From: Linepithema humile
Taxonomy: Eukaryota; Arthropoda; Insecta; Hymenoptera; Formicidae
DNA length: 64,000 bases
Direction of reading: 5' to 3'
NCBI RefSeq assembly: GCF_040581485.1
Contig: NC_090129.1
Location: 23,132,764-23,196,763 of the forward strand
A program made the translations under genes and the position numbers. Under the pieces are notes generated by a model. It was not told where the DNA came from. It ran no database searches and worked only from the letters and a program-made list of their open reading frames with translations. Shown piece by piece: positions 37,850 to 51,105 of the stretch. The first letter of the stretch is position 1, and the number at the start of each line of letters is the position of its first letter.

Positions 37850-40800
37850 GATGCGAGAAAGATGCGTCTTAATCGATGCAATTTTTCTGTGGACTGTAAA
37901 GTATTTTTTTTTTTAACTTTCTTTTTTTTATTATATACGGGACAGATATTATATTTGGGTCAACAAAATGGGATGTTGATCACAACTTTCGATCGGCAGC
38001 GGATCGAAATGAAGAGTATAAAAGCATCTCTCTTTGAAGCGAATAGAATCGTTCATAATGTAAGTCTCCTTCTGATACATTATTGATTCCATCTTATCAA
38101 GAAGGGAGAAAAGGGAATTTCTTATTCTTGCTTTAGAATGTAGAAGGGAACATGATATAAATTGATGCGGCGTAACAATAAGAACAATCGAAAACTCGGA
38201 TACCAGAATAATACCGAAGTTCGCGGCGCGCACAATGGAAACTTAGACGAAGAAGCCTGCACGTCGAATCCCGCGACAACATTCTATTAATTACCATACG
38301 TTGATGCTCGGACGTCTCGCGCACGTCTAGAAAACAATACGAGATACGCGACGTTTGTGGTAGGCGCTGCTAATGATGGCGCAAGAAACGCCGGCGGGTT
38401 TAATGCATGCACTCCCGCAGGAATGTTTAACGTAAGAACGACAAGCAGCGCGATTAATGACAATAGTTGAGAAGAGGATGCCGTTGTTGGAGAAGTTTCC
38501 TGTACTTGTAACCGCTGAAAACGATATTCCGCTGTTGCATGCTTTGACTACGCACGCTGAGATGATATCTCTGACGTTATTAACAGTTTGTCTTTGATAA
38601 GAATAAATTTCTGATTCTTGATAGGAAGAGCTTATTGCAGGTTTCTTTTTTTGAATATTTTATTATAATGTTAGTTCAAAGTATAAAAGTGCACTAATTA
38701 CGGACATCTTTTTTCTTTTAAAAATAATTGTATTATTTTATATTAACAACATACGTATTTGCAAAAATAAAAATCCACAGAATTATTATATCGTCTATAT
38801 GGAATTACATGAAATAATATTTTACATAGTTTTTTTTATTGTTGATGAAAATATATGAAACAGCAAGGCATACAAGCCGACCAAAAAATTTATTTTGCCG
38901 TTAATTTACGGGCGGCTCTATAATTGTTATCTCTGATAATTGATACTATTCGCGCGGGCGTAAGCTATTTTTGCTTCATCAAAATTTCGGATAATCAATA
39001 AAAAACAAAAACCATGATTTTGTTATATATTATTTCAGAATAATCTAAAACAAAATTTATAAGATTTGTGTTTTATTTATGAGAAGATGTCACGCACAAT
39101 AAAAATTCCTGTAAATGTATATCAATAAATAATTATTATAGAGATCTTTATAAATATATATTAAAATTAAATAAAATTTATTAGTGAAGCTTAGGTGAAA
39201 GAACTTCCTGTGCAATCACGGAAAGTCTGAGAAAGTTCCGCAAAATTACAACAAAGAAACAAGGCAGAGGCTGACGGCTAACAGCAACGACTCGCGTCTC
39301 CAATAGGAATGATAAATAGGGGTTCGAGATTCGTGTTTTATCGCAAGGCAGGCTAATGCAAATGAAAGGATGCATCGTGAATAACAGAGTCGGAATACGT
39401 GAAACAAGAAAGTAAGCCGCAGGAGCGGGCCTTCTTGATTCACTTTACGCCGCGCACAATGAACTTAATACGAGCCTCGGGAAAAAGATTCTTTGCCTAA
39501 TGATATTTCGGTACATTTGAAGAGAAAAGTATTTCTATTTCATTAAACAGCGTAAAATTTATTTAAAAATTTTTACTTTTACTTAAATTACCACTTAGAA
39601 TTTTCACGAGAAAACTAATCTTCATTATTGAAAGATAATTGCAGCGAATATTTTTCTTTTATTCATCTCGCAGGAGAATTTCTGTACATCGTACTGTAAC
39701 ATTTACGCGCGAGTTACGTCTTAATTAACGCTCAGTTTCCAAAGTGTACGATTCCGGTAGACGACGTTAGCGCGGCCAATCAGCTTTCAAAGGAACTCAG
39801 TAACGAAATCGTAACCGACTCCTTCTCGCAACTCATCCGATCCCTTGAATTCCAGCGATAAAAGTAAAATACCGCCGGTGAAATGGCGGGGTGGCGGCGG
39901 CGGCACGCTAATAGACAATTTGGAAAATATTCTCGAGGATGACACGCGACAAGACGACATTTGAATAATCCCACGAGAAGGAACGGAGAACGACAAAGGC
40001 CGGGAAAACGGGGGAGGCAGAGGGAGATTGAGGGCGAGACGGGGTAGAACGGGCAGGGGAGAAACGCAATATGCCTCGACTGAAAATTGGGCGGCCGGGT
40101 TCACATCCCTGGATATGTCTAGCAGATAGTTTGTCCTTGACTGCTTAATTAATTTTACTCTCGCGCTCAGAAACGGACGGGGAATCGTGCTCCACGTACG
40201 TCTTGTTTGAAGATCCGGCCCATAAATTTGTAGCCCGAGTGCTTCGTGTCGCTGACAACGTAAATTCCGGCCCTCGTGCAAAATTGTGAAATTTGACTTT
40301 CGCCGAGACTTCGTGACGTATATTCGTTTGTGCGAGACGCGACTTTGCGCAGTCGTTTTTTTTTCCGTTGGAATTAAAACACTCGGGGTTTGAATGTGTC
40401 ATATTGTTGATATGACTGAATGAATGAGTTAATACATCGAATTGATTTCACAGAAAATAACAAACGTGAATTAATTTCGAACAGACGGGTATTTTTGTTT
40501 TATTCCCTTGATCTGAATAGTATTAAAAATAAGTTACGGTTGTTAAAAAATAAGTGACGGTTTGTAATTACAATCTTCGAAGTTAATATCAAAGTAATAT
40601 CTGTCATATAGAAATCATATTATGGAAAGGATTGAAACGATTTAAGGTTTTAACTATTTTAACGAGCATGTCTTAATTTTCGGTGTCTAATAGACGTCCA
40701 TTTTAAACGTTTCTTAAACGTTACTGTTTAATTAGACACTTTATATTGAGAAACTTTATATATGAAAAGAAACAGACAAAAATAATAGAAGGAAGAAGAA

Positions 40801-41436
40801 ATAGTTTTGACGTTCGCATAAAAATTGTACTAAAATTAATACGAATAGGAAAAATGTTTTATCAATATTTATGAAATTATTAAGATAGTGTTTCATTCTT
40901 GTGGTGATTTATTTTGTAACGTCTGAACGATGTTAATTAATACCTTAAAAATGGACAACGCGTAATTTGATATTGTCTGGGAATAGCTGCCAATCCGAGA
41001 TTCAATTAATAGACTTATCAGTTAACTAATTATAAATTTTAAAATTCATATACAATTCATATAGAATTTTAAAATTATTTCTATCTTAGAAATGTGTTTA
41101 TTTTTTAATAACAGATGGAAGAGTGATAATAAATTGTAACGTGGAGTAAAAATCTCAGATATAATATTGAATCTTTTATGACCATAAGTAGTAAAGCCAA
41201 AGATATAATCAGACAATTATAGGTAAATAGTTAAAATTGTACTTTATCTACTTCTCATATTTATTGCATATAAATATGACATAAATTTGTGAATATTACA
41301 TCCTTGTATTCTTATATTATTATAATATTTGTATAAGAAATACAAGAAAATTACGTTATTTAAAAGTACAATAATTATAATCTTTTTATTTTTGCTACTT
41401 GCAAACTCAAGCATTATTGATTAATTAAAATTAAAA
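37850..41436. other. AT-rich DNA, no gene recognised
   Basis: The 164-codon minus-strand frame at 39787-40281 is Pro/Ser/Leu-rich opposite GGCGG/GGAGA words and is not accepted. 40400-41436 is strongly AT-rich. Confidence 0.5.
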
Positions 41437-41531
41437 AATAATATATTAGTTAAAATAAGCTATAGAGAAAATAAAGAATTGAAATTAATCGAGCACGTTA
41501 AATCAGTAGCTATTTTAACTAATATATTATT
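41437..41531. repeat. Near-perfect inverted repeat, 24-bp arms with a 46-bp loop
   Basis: The left arm 41437-41461 (AATAATATATTAGTTAAAAT then AAGCT) is the reverse complement of the right arm 41508-41531, apart from one extra A. Pairing stops abruptly at both ends. It could be a foldback (MITE-like) remnant or a long RNA hairpin. I see no clear target-site duplication. Confidence 0.8.
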
Positions 41532-41812
41532 GTATAATAAAAGAGAGCCAATTTATATAATTGTTTTTGAATTAATTAAAAAGGCCATATTTTTTAATAC
41601 ATATTGATTTTCGGATGAGTAAGTGTGAAACAGTACTGTGTACACTCATTTGCGGGCAGTAGTAATCTTGATTATCATGAATAATGCGCGACGATTACAC
41701 AAAACCGCCAACGAAATTGGCTCGTAAATTAGACGCGATTGTCAGTTAATCACTGACATAATCACGTCGTAGCGCCATACACAACAACGTTCTTCGCGCG
41801 CGCATTACTCAC

Positions 41813-41905
41813 GTGTTTACTGGCGCATTGCATTCCACCGATACCATCCGTCGTTACTTCACTATCCACTTGACAAAAGTCCCGCGGAGGATATACGTAG
41901 GATCC
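41813..41905 (-). other. Candidate exon (93 bp) with a faint Wnt-like cysteine pattern
   Basis: The minus-strand frame is open for 31 codons between a weak acceptor (AGCTTTAAG ending at 41906) and a donor-like CAC|GTGAGT (GT at 41812-41811). It contains VYPPRDFCQVD followed by GGMQC, which faintly recalls the D-[FY]-C ... G ... G-x-Q-C spacing near the C-terminal cysteine cluster of Wnt ligands. The conserved G-T-x-G-R part is missing, and no Cys-Cys-Gly-Arg-Gly-Tyr block follows. I regard the family match as unproven. Confidence 0.12.
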
Positions 41906-41914
41906 CTTAAAGCT

Positions 41915-41925
41915 CCCCCCCCCCC
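41915..41925 (+). repeat. C11 homopolymer
   Basis: Eleven C residues followed closely by another C5. The run lies just upstream (minus-strand sense) of the candidate exon 41813-41905. Confidence 0.9.
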
Positions 41926-44900
41926 GTCTTCCCCCGTTGAACGGCCCGTATTGCAAGCGCGGAGGTAGATGGGTGGAAATTATTTACACGCTTCCCCGTT
42001 GCACAATGGCTCACCCAATACCAGGTCAGAGTGCATTAACGGTTCGTTCGTTTAAAGCGACCGAACCGAACCAATATCGCGGAGAGCGCAACGCTTGCAT
42101 GCTCGGCTCCTATAGAGACCCGACGCTGTAAATCTTCCGATTTGCGCGCAAGAAAATTAAGAAGCTATTAATCCGATGGAAACCTGGCGCGCACCATCCG
42201 ATCGATATGTAAGGTATGTCGGTGTAACAGAAATCCGCGCTCGTCCTCTCAATTACAAATCCTCCGGCGAGGGATATTTGTGACTTCCTTGTAGCATGAA
42301 TCGTGGAAGTGTTATCGCCGCAATTATTCGACTCCAAGAACTGCCGATGGATTTTGTCCTGCAGCGGGCGATATTAAAATACTTGCGCTTTAAAAGTTAA
42401 GTGGAAACAATTTCCAAAAATGAAATTCTGAATGAGATTTGCAAGATTTATCTTTTTAATCCTTTGCGAAATAACGCTCCACCGGCGTGTGAACATAACA
42501 ATTTAACAGAGAAACTTTTTTCAAACCAATTTTTTTTTTATAGCTCGGCAGAGTATAGTTATATGAGTCATATCAATATACGCAGTTGTTACCAAATAGT
42601 AACGAACAAAACACGGGTGAATATAAATAAACCGATAAAAGCGTTTTGCGTAAAAGGCAATAATGTGCGCTGCAATTATTTTTAAACGACAAAAAAAAAA
42701 TTGTGCATTAAAATCGTGCCCGGGAACGATAAATTACCGAAATTTCCACAGTCGGCCGTTCCGGGGGAAGTTTCCAGCGAGAGAAACGATGTTCCGGCAT
42801 CAATCGCTAAGCAGCAATAAATACGCTCCTTCCAATTTCCGTAAGGAATTCGCTTCCCGACTTTCGCGATGCCGGGGCTCACGACAGTACCGCCGCGCGG
42901 ATTCATGGATTTCGGATATAGCGGGGAGCGCGAATGGCCGTTAGCGCGAACTATAAGAAGTCGGAGCGAGAGTACGAAGCCGGTGAGCGCAGGAAGGCTC
43001 AAAGCGCCGGAACTCCCGGGTAAGTGTAGTTTCCGGTACCATTACCGGGACGTAACCCGCTCCGTTACCCCCGTCTCTCTCTTTCTCCCCACGTTTCTTC
43101 TTTTTCTTCGCTTTCTTATACTTCTCGCGAATTCGTAACTGGTGCGTCAGTTATTCGCGCAAATCTTGGTTGTCAGGTCTTGCGCCAACATCAACTCCCT
43201 AGCTTTGTTGCAGAATTTTCGCATACGATATTTTAAATAACGCAATGCAAAAACATTCGAAATGTTAAACTATCCATTCTTTATGCTAACAATTTTACCA
43301 TTCCGTTCCTATAAATATTATTAAGTTTTTCTCGAATAGTCCAATATTAATTCGTTCAAAATATCGCCATACTGTGTCTTATCAAAGTGTATCTCATTAT
43401 ACAATCATTGTATAATATTGTATAACGGCTAACGAAAAGCAGAAGAGAAAAAGGAGCATGATTTGTGGACGAATAGACTGGCCAGGGAGGAACAAATTGG
43501 CCCGAACGAAATTAGATCAACTCCGTGCTTTTATTAGAGACCCGAAATAAAAATGAGGTACGTGCGGGGAAAAGGAAGTCGCAAGATGCGTACACGTCAG
43601 TCTTGGATCACGAGAGGCGCGGCAACAAACAGTTGCCGAACTATTTCGGACCGTGCCGGACTACGGATTTTGTTTCCGCAACCCTCGCTCGCGTTTGGCC
43701 GAGCCGCATTTCATTTATCTAATCAACGACCTGAGAGGCTGTTCCCTATCTCTATTCGGAGGAGAGATGGAAGGAGGAAGAGGAAGAGAAAGAAAAGGAG
43801 AGAGAAAGTACGTATTGTACAGCCCAGCTGCTACAATTTCGTTTCGCTTACATTCGCATTCAGGGCGTGTTCGATCGACATCGGCAACTGCACCACGGCC
43901 GCCAACACGCTGCCGGAAACGAGATGATCTTATTACTTGAATATTCTTCGCGATACACCCAGCGAATTTTCTACCCTTTTTATCGTTAGCGCGCTGCCGA
44001 CAAAGGGAGATCGAAGTGAAGACAGGCTCGAACGCCTCTTCGAGCGGAGTTCGAGAGGAAAAGCTTACCGTGGAATTCGAGAAGAATGTGGCTCGCCTTT
44101 TCTTCTTAACTTTTACTCTTATGCTCGCGAGAAGTGTAAATTAATCGGCAAACGCAAGCTGATTAATAACAGTCGGATTATCGCGTTTCGTTAGCTGCAA
44201 ATTTCTATGCATATTTTTGTAACATTTGTTATCGCGAGAAATTTCATCGACACTTTATTCGTTTTTATTGCAGCTATTTGATATGATTTTTAGAATTTTT
44301 TCGAAACTCTGTCTTCAAGAATCTTCTTAAGACTGCTAGAATTATATATAAAGTAATCTCTGACAATCTTATTTATGTAAGCTGCAATTAAATAATTTTA
44401 AACACTCTGCACATCGTCAGATCCGCGTTCACGCTAGCGCGGGATTCGAAATGCAGTATCGAGCATTACGGAATAAGACTTGCTAATGCTGGGCTGAAAG
44501 CTCGCGACGGATTTGAGGGAAACGGAGCCAAAAGGGAGACACGGTAGCACAGATGTCTACCGCATACGTCCCGCGGCGCAGAATGCTGCGACCGCCGAGA
44601 CGCAAAACACAGCTCGGTCCGCACTCTTGCTCAAAAGAGCGACCGGTCCTAAGTGGTTATGAGCCAAGCAGTTCCCATGCCGGCTTTTGATTTTCCTATG
44701 ACGAAAGACGGAGACTGAGTAGTGAGCTTCAAAGTCTTGCATCGGAACCTATTAAGAGTAATGCATTTCGCTGTTCCTTTTAAACCGAATTGCCGGGGAA
44801 ATGCATGCGCATGTGCAATCGTCTTCAACATTTTTAGATTCAAAAGGTTGTGAATATTTAATTTGGATTGGTTTATTTCTCAGTTTCTTTCAATTTTAAT

Positions 44901-45599
44901 TTCTCCCAATAATTGATTCCTAAATTAATTATTAAATTATAAATTTTTTTCTAAATTTGGTCTTTACTTTTTTTTAATCTGTAATATGATATTTTGTACA
45001 GATCTTTTCGTAAAACCGAATACAAAAATTGGAATAAAATAAAATGGAATATTTTATAAAAATCGTCAAAGAGTGCAAAATTATTTTCATAAAATATAGC
45101 CGGAAAAATACGCGAAATAAGCACATAAAAACGAGGCGCGCGTTTACAGGCCAGCAAAATGTATTCCCTTTAAAGCTCCTGGAATAATTGATATCCGTAA
45201 ATCGCGCGAAGCTCTTTTCGAGGATATAACTAATGTCCAGGCTGAGCGTTATAACACGAACGACTGGGCACGAACTCAATTTGGAAACGTCCGTGCCCGA
45301 GCTTAATTGCTTAGGCGATCACTGAATAACACATGCGTTCTGTCGTTTGGGCAACACAATCATGAGGATTAGAGGAATTCGATACAACTCATAGTGATAA
45401 CGTAGAAATTTCCGGCATTCGTCTCTAAAACTCGTCGATATAATAACATTCTGGAAAATTAACGTTTTGTTTACGCTGTGGCATCTGCGAGCGTAGCAAA
45501 TGTCCACGGTATAAGCGTATCGCGAAGTATTAAACGTGATCTGTATATGAAGCTTTGCGAAACAATGTGTCTAGCGTGCCCGGTATATCAAAGGCTCTA
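41926..45599. other. No gene recognised; possible core promoter and donor at 42952-43021
   Basis: A TATAAG word (42952) in CpG-rich DNA is followed 68 bp later by a consensus donor CCGG|GTAAGTG (GT at 43020). This could be a short first exon. No acceptor partner was found. The frames around 43525-43940 overlap in three phases. Confidence 0.3.
43396..43416. repeat. Perfect 10-bp palindrome with a 1-bp centre
   Basis: ATTATACAAT-C-ATTGTATAAT is immediately followed by another ATTGTATAA. The site is perfectly symmetric. It may be a chance AT palindrome or a binding site for a dimeric factor. Confidence 0.7.
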
Positions 45600-45960
45600 C
45601 GACCACAAGGAATGCAAGCGTGTGTAAATTTCAGGATCTGTAAATTTAAGCGTAAGTGAAGTTCGAAACTCCTATGAATCAAAGAAGCTGCAGTTTTAAG
45701 TGCTGCGTATTCATTTCTGTGCTGCGTATCCATTTCTGTGCTGCGTATCCATTTCTGTGAATCAAGCAGTTGTAAATTTGGGAATACGAAACTTGGCGGG
45801 TCTACATATGTAAGGATCTTGAATACGAAAATTATGTATATCCACAAATCTATGAATCCATCGATCTATGAATTTCAGAATCTGCGTTCATTCAAGCGTT
45901 TGAATTCGTAAATTTAGAGATTCGAGTGTTTAAGAATCCAGGATTTTCAAAAGAAAATTT
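45600..45960 (+). repeat. Degenerate minisatellite field of GAATC/AATTTA words
   Basis: Short variants of TCTATGAATCC and of GTAAATTTA are scattered through this stretch: CCTATGAATC at 45671, TCTGTGAATC near 45752, TCTATGAATCC near 45849, TCTATGAATTTC near 45864 and TCGTAAATTTAGAG near 45906. They suggest an old, eroded tandem array around the cleaner 19-bp repeat. Confidence 0.5.
45701..45757 (+). repeat. Three tandem copies of a 19-bp unit
   Basis: TGCTGCGTATCCATTTCTG occurs three times without gaps; the first copy has T for C at one position. Nineteen is not a multiple of three, so it is not a protein repeat in one frame. It sits within a broader field of related degenerate words (45600-45960). 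Confidence 0.9.
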
Positions 45961-48900
45961 ATTTCGAGCCCTTAACGTTTCGAAGTTAATGGAGAGTCGT
46001 CTACAAGTTGAGCTATCGATTGGGCATGTAAAAATATCGTGATCGCTTGCTTTCTTTCTAATATATATATTTGTATAATTTTTATTTGTAGAAATTAGGA
46101 CAAAATAAATTAAATGTATTCCATTTATTTATTCTTCTCTATCGTTAATTATTCTTTCGTTCTTATTTCTTCTGTCCTAATTGTTACAAACGAGGATGAA
46201 TAAATCTTAAAATCTAAATGTCTGACTTTCAGATTGAAAAGTCTAAAAATTCAGAGCATTGCCCTGAATCGAATTCATCTCAACAAGATAGATATTTCAA
46301 CTGAACTTGCTGAAGCATTTGTATGAGAATCGGTATAAAGTCCTAACGAGTATAACGTGTTCGCGTTGCACGCAGTTTTCGACGATTCGTACATTATTCT
46401 CGCAGCGTCCGCGAGAAACCGATATCCCTAAGCGCGATCATGTTCCACTTTAGTACCGTCGCGTCTCCGGGGGAATTTTCCGCGTTAAGTCTTAACGTTC
46501 GCCCGCAAACGAGTCGAGCGTCGGCGCGGCACGTCCGCGTGCCATTTACTCTTGTCGCGGCAATAACTCGCCGCCACTGAAATACTTGCGGGAATTTAAA
46601 AAAACACGGTACACGCCGGAGTACACGAGCGCCCGTTAACTTCCGCAGAAATTATTAAACGGCGTCTGCGTTACAAACGGAGAGAATTGTGCGCCGAACG
46701 TGCTTTCGGCCGGCGGCGTAACGATCGTGAACGCGTTAAGCTCGTTCGCGCGATCGTTTCGTGCTCTCTTGTCTCGTGTTTCTCTTTCCTTCTATTTGTC
46801 CACCCCCTCCCCCCCCCCTTCCTCGATTCGAATGACCATCCTTGCTGAAGGATATTGCGTCCTTTTGCAAGAGCGTACTCGCTCATTCGACTCCTCCTGT
46901 TTCTACTCTTTCTGTCGGGCTCCTCGATACGCTCCGGCGTAAAATGTCCACGTTCTTCTCTCGTGACATGCAAAAAATGATAGGAATGTGAAAGCAATTT
47001 TATTATAAATATTCCTACTAATAGTTTCGAAAAGAATCTGTCATTAAAATATCTTCTCTTTTCGACGGCCGTGGCGGCACACACTGTCGCGTGTGTGCAT
47101 TATATGTAAAATAATTTTACGGTACTGAAATAAGCCAAACGTAATTCGGAGAGACTAATCTATAAGTATAATTATCTATCAAATTAATATTCCAGTGCTT
47201 GTAAATTAAAAATTAACTAATTATATGAATGTACACAATTTCCGGAATAAAATGATACTCGTGTTACCTCGCTTGCCAATAACGAATATCTGTGAATCAC
47301 TATTAAAATGACATTGCGGTATATCAAGCTGCCCTTTCGTCATCGTGTTACATTTGTCGATTTATCTGTATACATATCTATCCAGGAAACTCGCCCACTA
47401 TTTACGCTGATCCGTTCCCCAATGCTGGTCGCACCGACCCATTCTCGAACGCCATGAGTGATCCCCTCCCGCGTCGCTTTATCCGCCCTCTCTTTTTGTT
47501 TCTATCCAGAGCTTTCTTTCTCCTTCTCTCTCCTGCTTTCTTCCTGTCTCGCTGCTCACCGACAATTCTCTGCTTCGACAAACGTTCGCGTCAGAGAGGC
47601 CCAAAGCCGCTATCGCTTCTGCGTCGAGAACTTCGCCAAAGGCGCAAAAATGGGGGTGCTTGCCGCTAATGCGGCGAGTCTCGAAGGGATGAAAAAAGCA
47701 AGCGTGCCTGCGAACGATAACGTCGCCTCGTTCTGCGAGCCTCCTCGCTCGATTGTGACGCGGAGGTGGACCACATTTGTGACAGTCAATTCGGAGGAAT
47801 CGTAGCTTTTTCCTATCCCAAAGTATCGATGATACAAGATCGCTGACCACGTCGTCGGCGTAACCTTATTAGCTCTTTATAGCGTATATAATATTTTACG
47901 AGGAACATTTCTCACTTTCCGATCTTCGGGATTTTTTATATAAATATATCTCCTTCTCAAGCTCTGAATTATAAATGTATTTTGTTTTGGTTACTTGGCC
48001 ACTTAAATATCTGTCCATTTATGAAATCAACAATGTTATTGTACACATTGATTTAATATCAAGAATTCAAGTGCAACAATTTTACATTATATTATATGAC
48101 ATTACAATTAGCAGTAATATTTCCGGCATTTCTGTGGCGATATAAGAAATTTCGCATAACATGCGCATACTTCAGATTTTAATTAAAAAGCCGGAGGAAC
48201 CTTTCCTGTTTTACAGAATCGTATAATCTGTATAACATACACGCGAGACGCAACGATAACTCCGGTATGAGTATGCGGTACTCGCGCGAAACGTCAAATC
48301 TCGGTGGAATGTTCGCTTAAAGCAGAAACGCGTAACACGGCGTATATACTCATTAGCTCTTTTAATGGCATCCCGTCGTATTTCACAGAGCGCCGCGTAC
48401 CGCGTATACCGAAAGTTCCAAGTCGCTTTCGCAGAAGTTACAAGTCATGTGGGAAAAAAACTCCACAACGCTAAAATGTTCTGCCGTGTTTTCCGCCGCG
48501 CGGCACGCCATAAAGCATACCGTTATACTGTCCGGAACTTTTAATTCGCCATCGCCGAATAGAATCGTGGCGCATAACGATCTGTAGATTTACCGCGCGA
48601 ATGCATTTGGCCGAACTCGTTTTCCGCAGTTTAATACGCGAAATCGAAAGTTTGTTTCCACAATTTATTAATTTTATATAATAAACGTGTGTAGCGTATA
48701 AAATTATCTCAGAATTTCTAAAATGCAGTACAAAAAGTTAATTAAAGCGCCTGTACGTTTTGTTTTTATCATCCTTGGGATTATACCTCATTTCTGCTAT
48801 TTTATAAATATGGCATTTATGATTAAAGAACATCATCATATAATTACCCGGTCAGTCATCAATAATATTTTTTCTTCTAAAATGGACGAAACCATAGCAC

Positions 48901-49472
48901 CGCTAACACCGTGAACCATAATTACCGCTAATGGTTGAATTGATAAATTATCCATCATTGCGCGCGTCCTGCTCGTGAACGTCAATAATTAAAGCAACAT
49001 GATTGCAATAATTAGAAATTATTATGATATATGAGAATCTTTAAATTTATGGACACGTAATGTTTCTGTTAAACATTCGACAAGAAATATAAATAATTTA
49101 ATAGACAAGGCAGTCTGCTGCGCGTGCGTGTACGCGCAAGAGTGTATTGCCATAACGAACGGCTTCTTCATCTGCGAACAACCGCTGTTTCCGACCGCCA
49201 CCGCGGATGTACACTAACGTGAAATAATAGCAACAATTAACGTCCGCATAAACGCTACGTGCCTGATGATCGACCGACGTCGCATAATGACACCCTCGGC
49301 TCACAACGGTAATATCAGGCGCGCTCGGCTCGGGGCGTGGTGACAAATGATCCACCAGGAGCGGCTCATTTACCACCCGTCTCTTGCAGGGAGCGACGTT
49401 ATTTTTATTTACGCGACTATACGGTCGCGACGAGGAGTTCTATCCTCCTTAGCTTCGTCGCGCTCGCTCGCT
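45961..49472. other. No gene recognised; CpG-rich 46370-46960 and 47390-47820
   Basis: Overlapping frames at 46671-47084 and 47454-47850 on both strands are Ser/Arg/Phe-rich and unrecognised. Confidence 0.45.
46803..46818 (+). repeat. C-rich tract
   Basis: Sixteen bases with one T, in a CT-rich patch (46770-46830). It generates a low-complexity Ser/Pro frame only. Confidence 0.8.
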
Positions 49473-49491
49473 CGCGCGCGCGCGCGCGCGC
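49473..49491. repeat. (CG)n microsatellite
   Basis: A CGCTCGCTCGCTCG lead-in runs into about nine CG units. It lies within a CpG-rich patch (49090-49800). Confidence 0.9.
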
Positions 49492-51039
49492 CGTGTGTTG
49501 TACACGAAGAGTTGTACGCGAGCTTTTCCATTCTTTAAATCCTTCGGGAGTCGCGGCGAATGCCGTGACGCTCCCCGGAGACTCTTCAGTGCCAGCTACG
49601 CGGGATAGCTTTAATACCGGCCGCGAAAAGAGAGTCCTCCCTTTTACCCGACGACTTACGTGTCCCTCCCCGCCCGGCGACCGTCGCTTCTTTCAACCCT
49701 TCTTTCTTGCGCCACCGTGCTCACGAGTCCCATCGGCACTCGTTAAAGCGCCCGGGCACAATGGGATCGCGAGTAGATAAGGTGGATCGACGACTCCCGC
49801 TCGTCCCAAAGAAGATGGTCATGTAACGAGGCATGTTTGTTAATGCGCCGCTTGAGATCATCCTCCGCTGTAATCTAATTTCTTGTTTAACTTCGTTAAG
49901 CCACGACTACTGCAGTTAAACTTGATAACACGGCGATGCTGTGAAGTCTGCTCGACTCGAACGAGCCTTCATGCTTTTTGTTAATACACAGATTAGAAAG
50001 GAACTTTAGCTCTATTTTTATTGCTTGCCCTTAAAATAGAGAGAGAGAAAAAAAAAGATAGTCATGCTTAATAGCTTAACAGAGATTCCGAAGTTTTGAT
50101 GCATACGGCCGTATCAACTGACTTAAATGCAAATCCGTGTGGCTTTAAAATGGAAACGAGAGAAGTCCATCGCGCGCCAGGTGGTCCGGAGTTTTTTCTG
50201 CAATTTCCAAGAATAACGGATTATATCGTTTCACTTTTGCTGCGCTGAAATGAGGTTGATGGTCTTTTACTTATTCAGATCTACGATACGATACTAAGGC
50301 CGCCGCGAGAGTATTTATTTCGCTATTATTCCGAAGCGGAAATTAACGCTATTTTTCTCAATACCTTTTCATAAATAATCGCGCTCGAAATTAATACAAT
50401 GTGCAATAATCCTAATGTTGAAGCGCGATAATCCGTATGTTTCTGTACCATAAAAGATAACAATTGTTTACGTCGGGGGCGTGAATAGTACTCGAAACCC
50501 GTGCATCAAGGGATTAAATCCCTCTTGATATATCTTCCCTCGAAGTGGCAATTTTCGAGAGAGAGTGCCGCCGGCAACGATCGCGAGAGCGGAACAGCGC
50601 GAAAGCCAATGCGGGGGCTTCATTTCGGAGAGGTACCTACGGCACAAAAATAGCCGAGCGGTGCACCGCTGACCCTCATTCTCGTCGGCGATCGGAATCA
50701 AAGCTACAAAAGCTGCAGTGATATATTCGCTGGTCGACCGCAAAGCCGATTCCGGCAAATCATACGTATACCGCATATACACGACCGCGCCACGTGTGCG
50801 CCAACTGCGTTCGTGTTGTATGCGCGCGGTTCGCGTTCCAAAGCCGCACACATCCACACACGCGAATATATCTATATGTATATATATAAACACACGCAAG
50901 GGGAAGTCCTATCAGAGAACGATGACATCGTCCATGGCATTACCTTAGTTCCAATTTGCATCACTGCTTTCAGTCGACGATTATCGATACGTTGTTCGCT
51001 TATGTCAACCGATTGTTTGCTCATCTACTACAGAGACAA

Positions 51040-51105
51040 ACAGAAAGAGAGAAAGAGGGGGTGGGAGGAGGGGGGGGGAGGGGGAAGAGGAAGAGAGAGA
51101 GAGAT
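51040..51105 (+). repeat. Purine tract with G-runs (possible G-quadruplex)
   Basis: GA repeats lead into runs of G4, G3, G9 and G5 separated by one to three bases and end in (GA)n. Four G-runs at this spacing satisfy the usual G-quadruplex pattern on the plus strand. Confidence 0.7.

Noticed and set aside
38255..38275. GTCGAATCCCGC, resembling a tRNA B box
   Set aside because: No matching A box, acceptor stem or anticodon arm can be built around it.
39787..40281. 164-codon minus-strand frame
   Set aside because: It is Pro/Ser/Leu-rich opposite purine-rich DNA, with no signal or domain.
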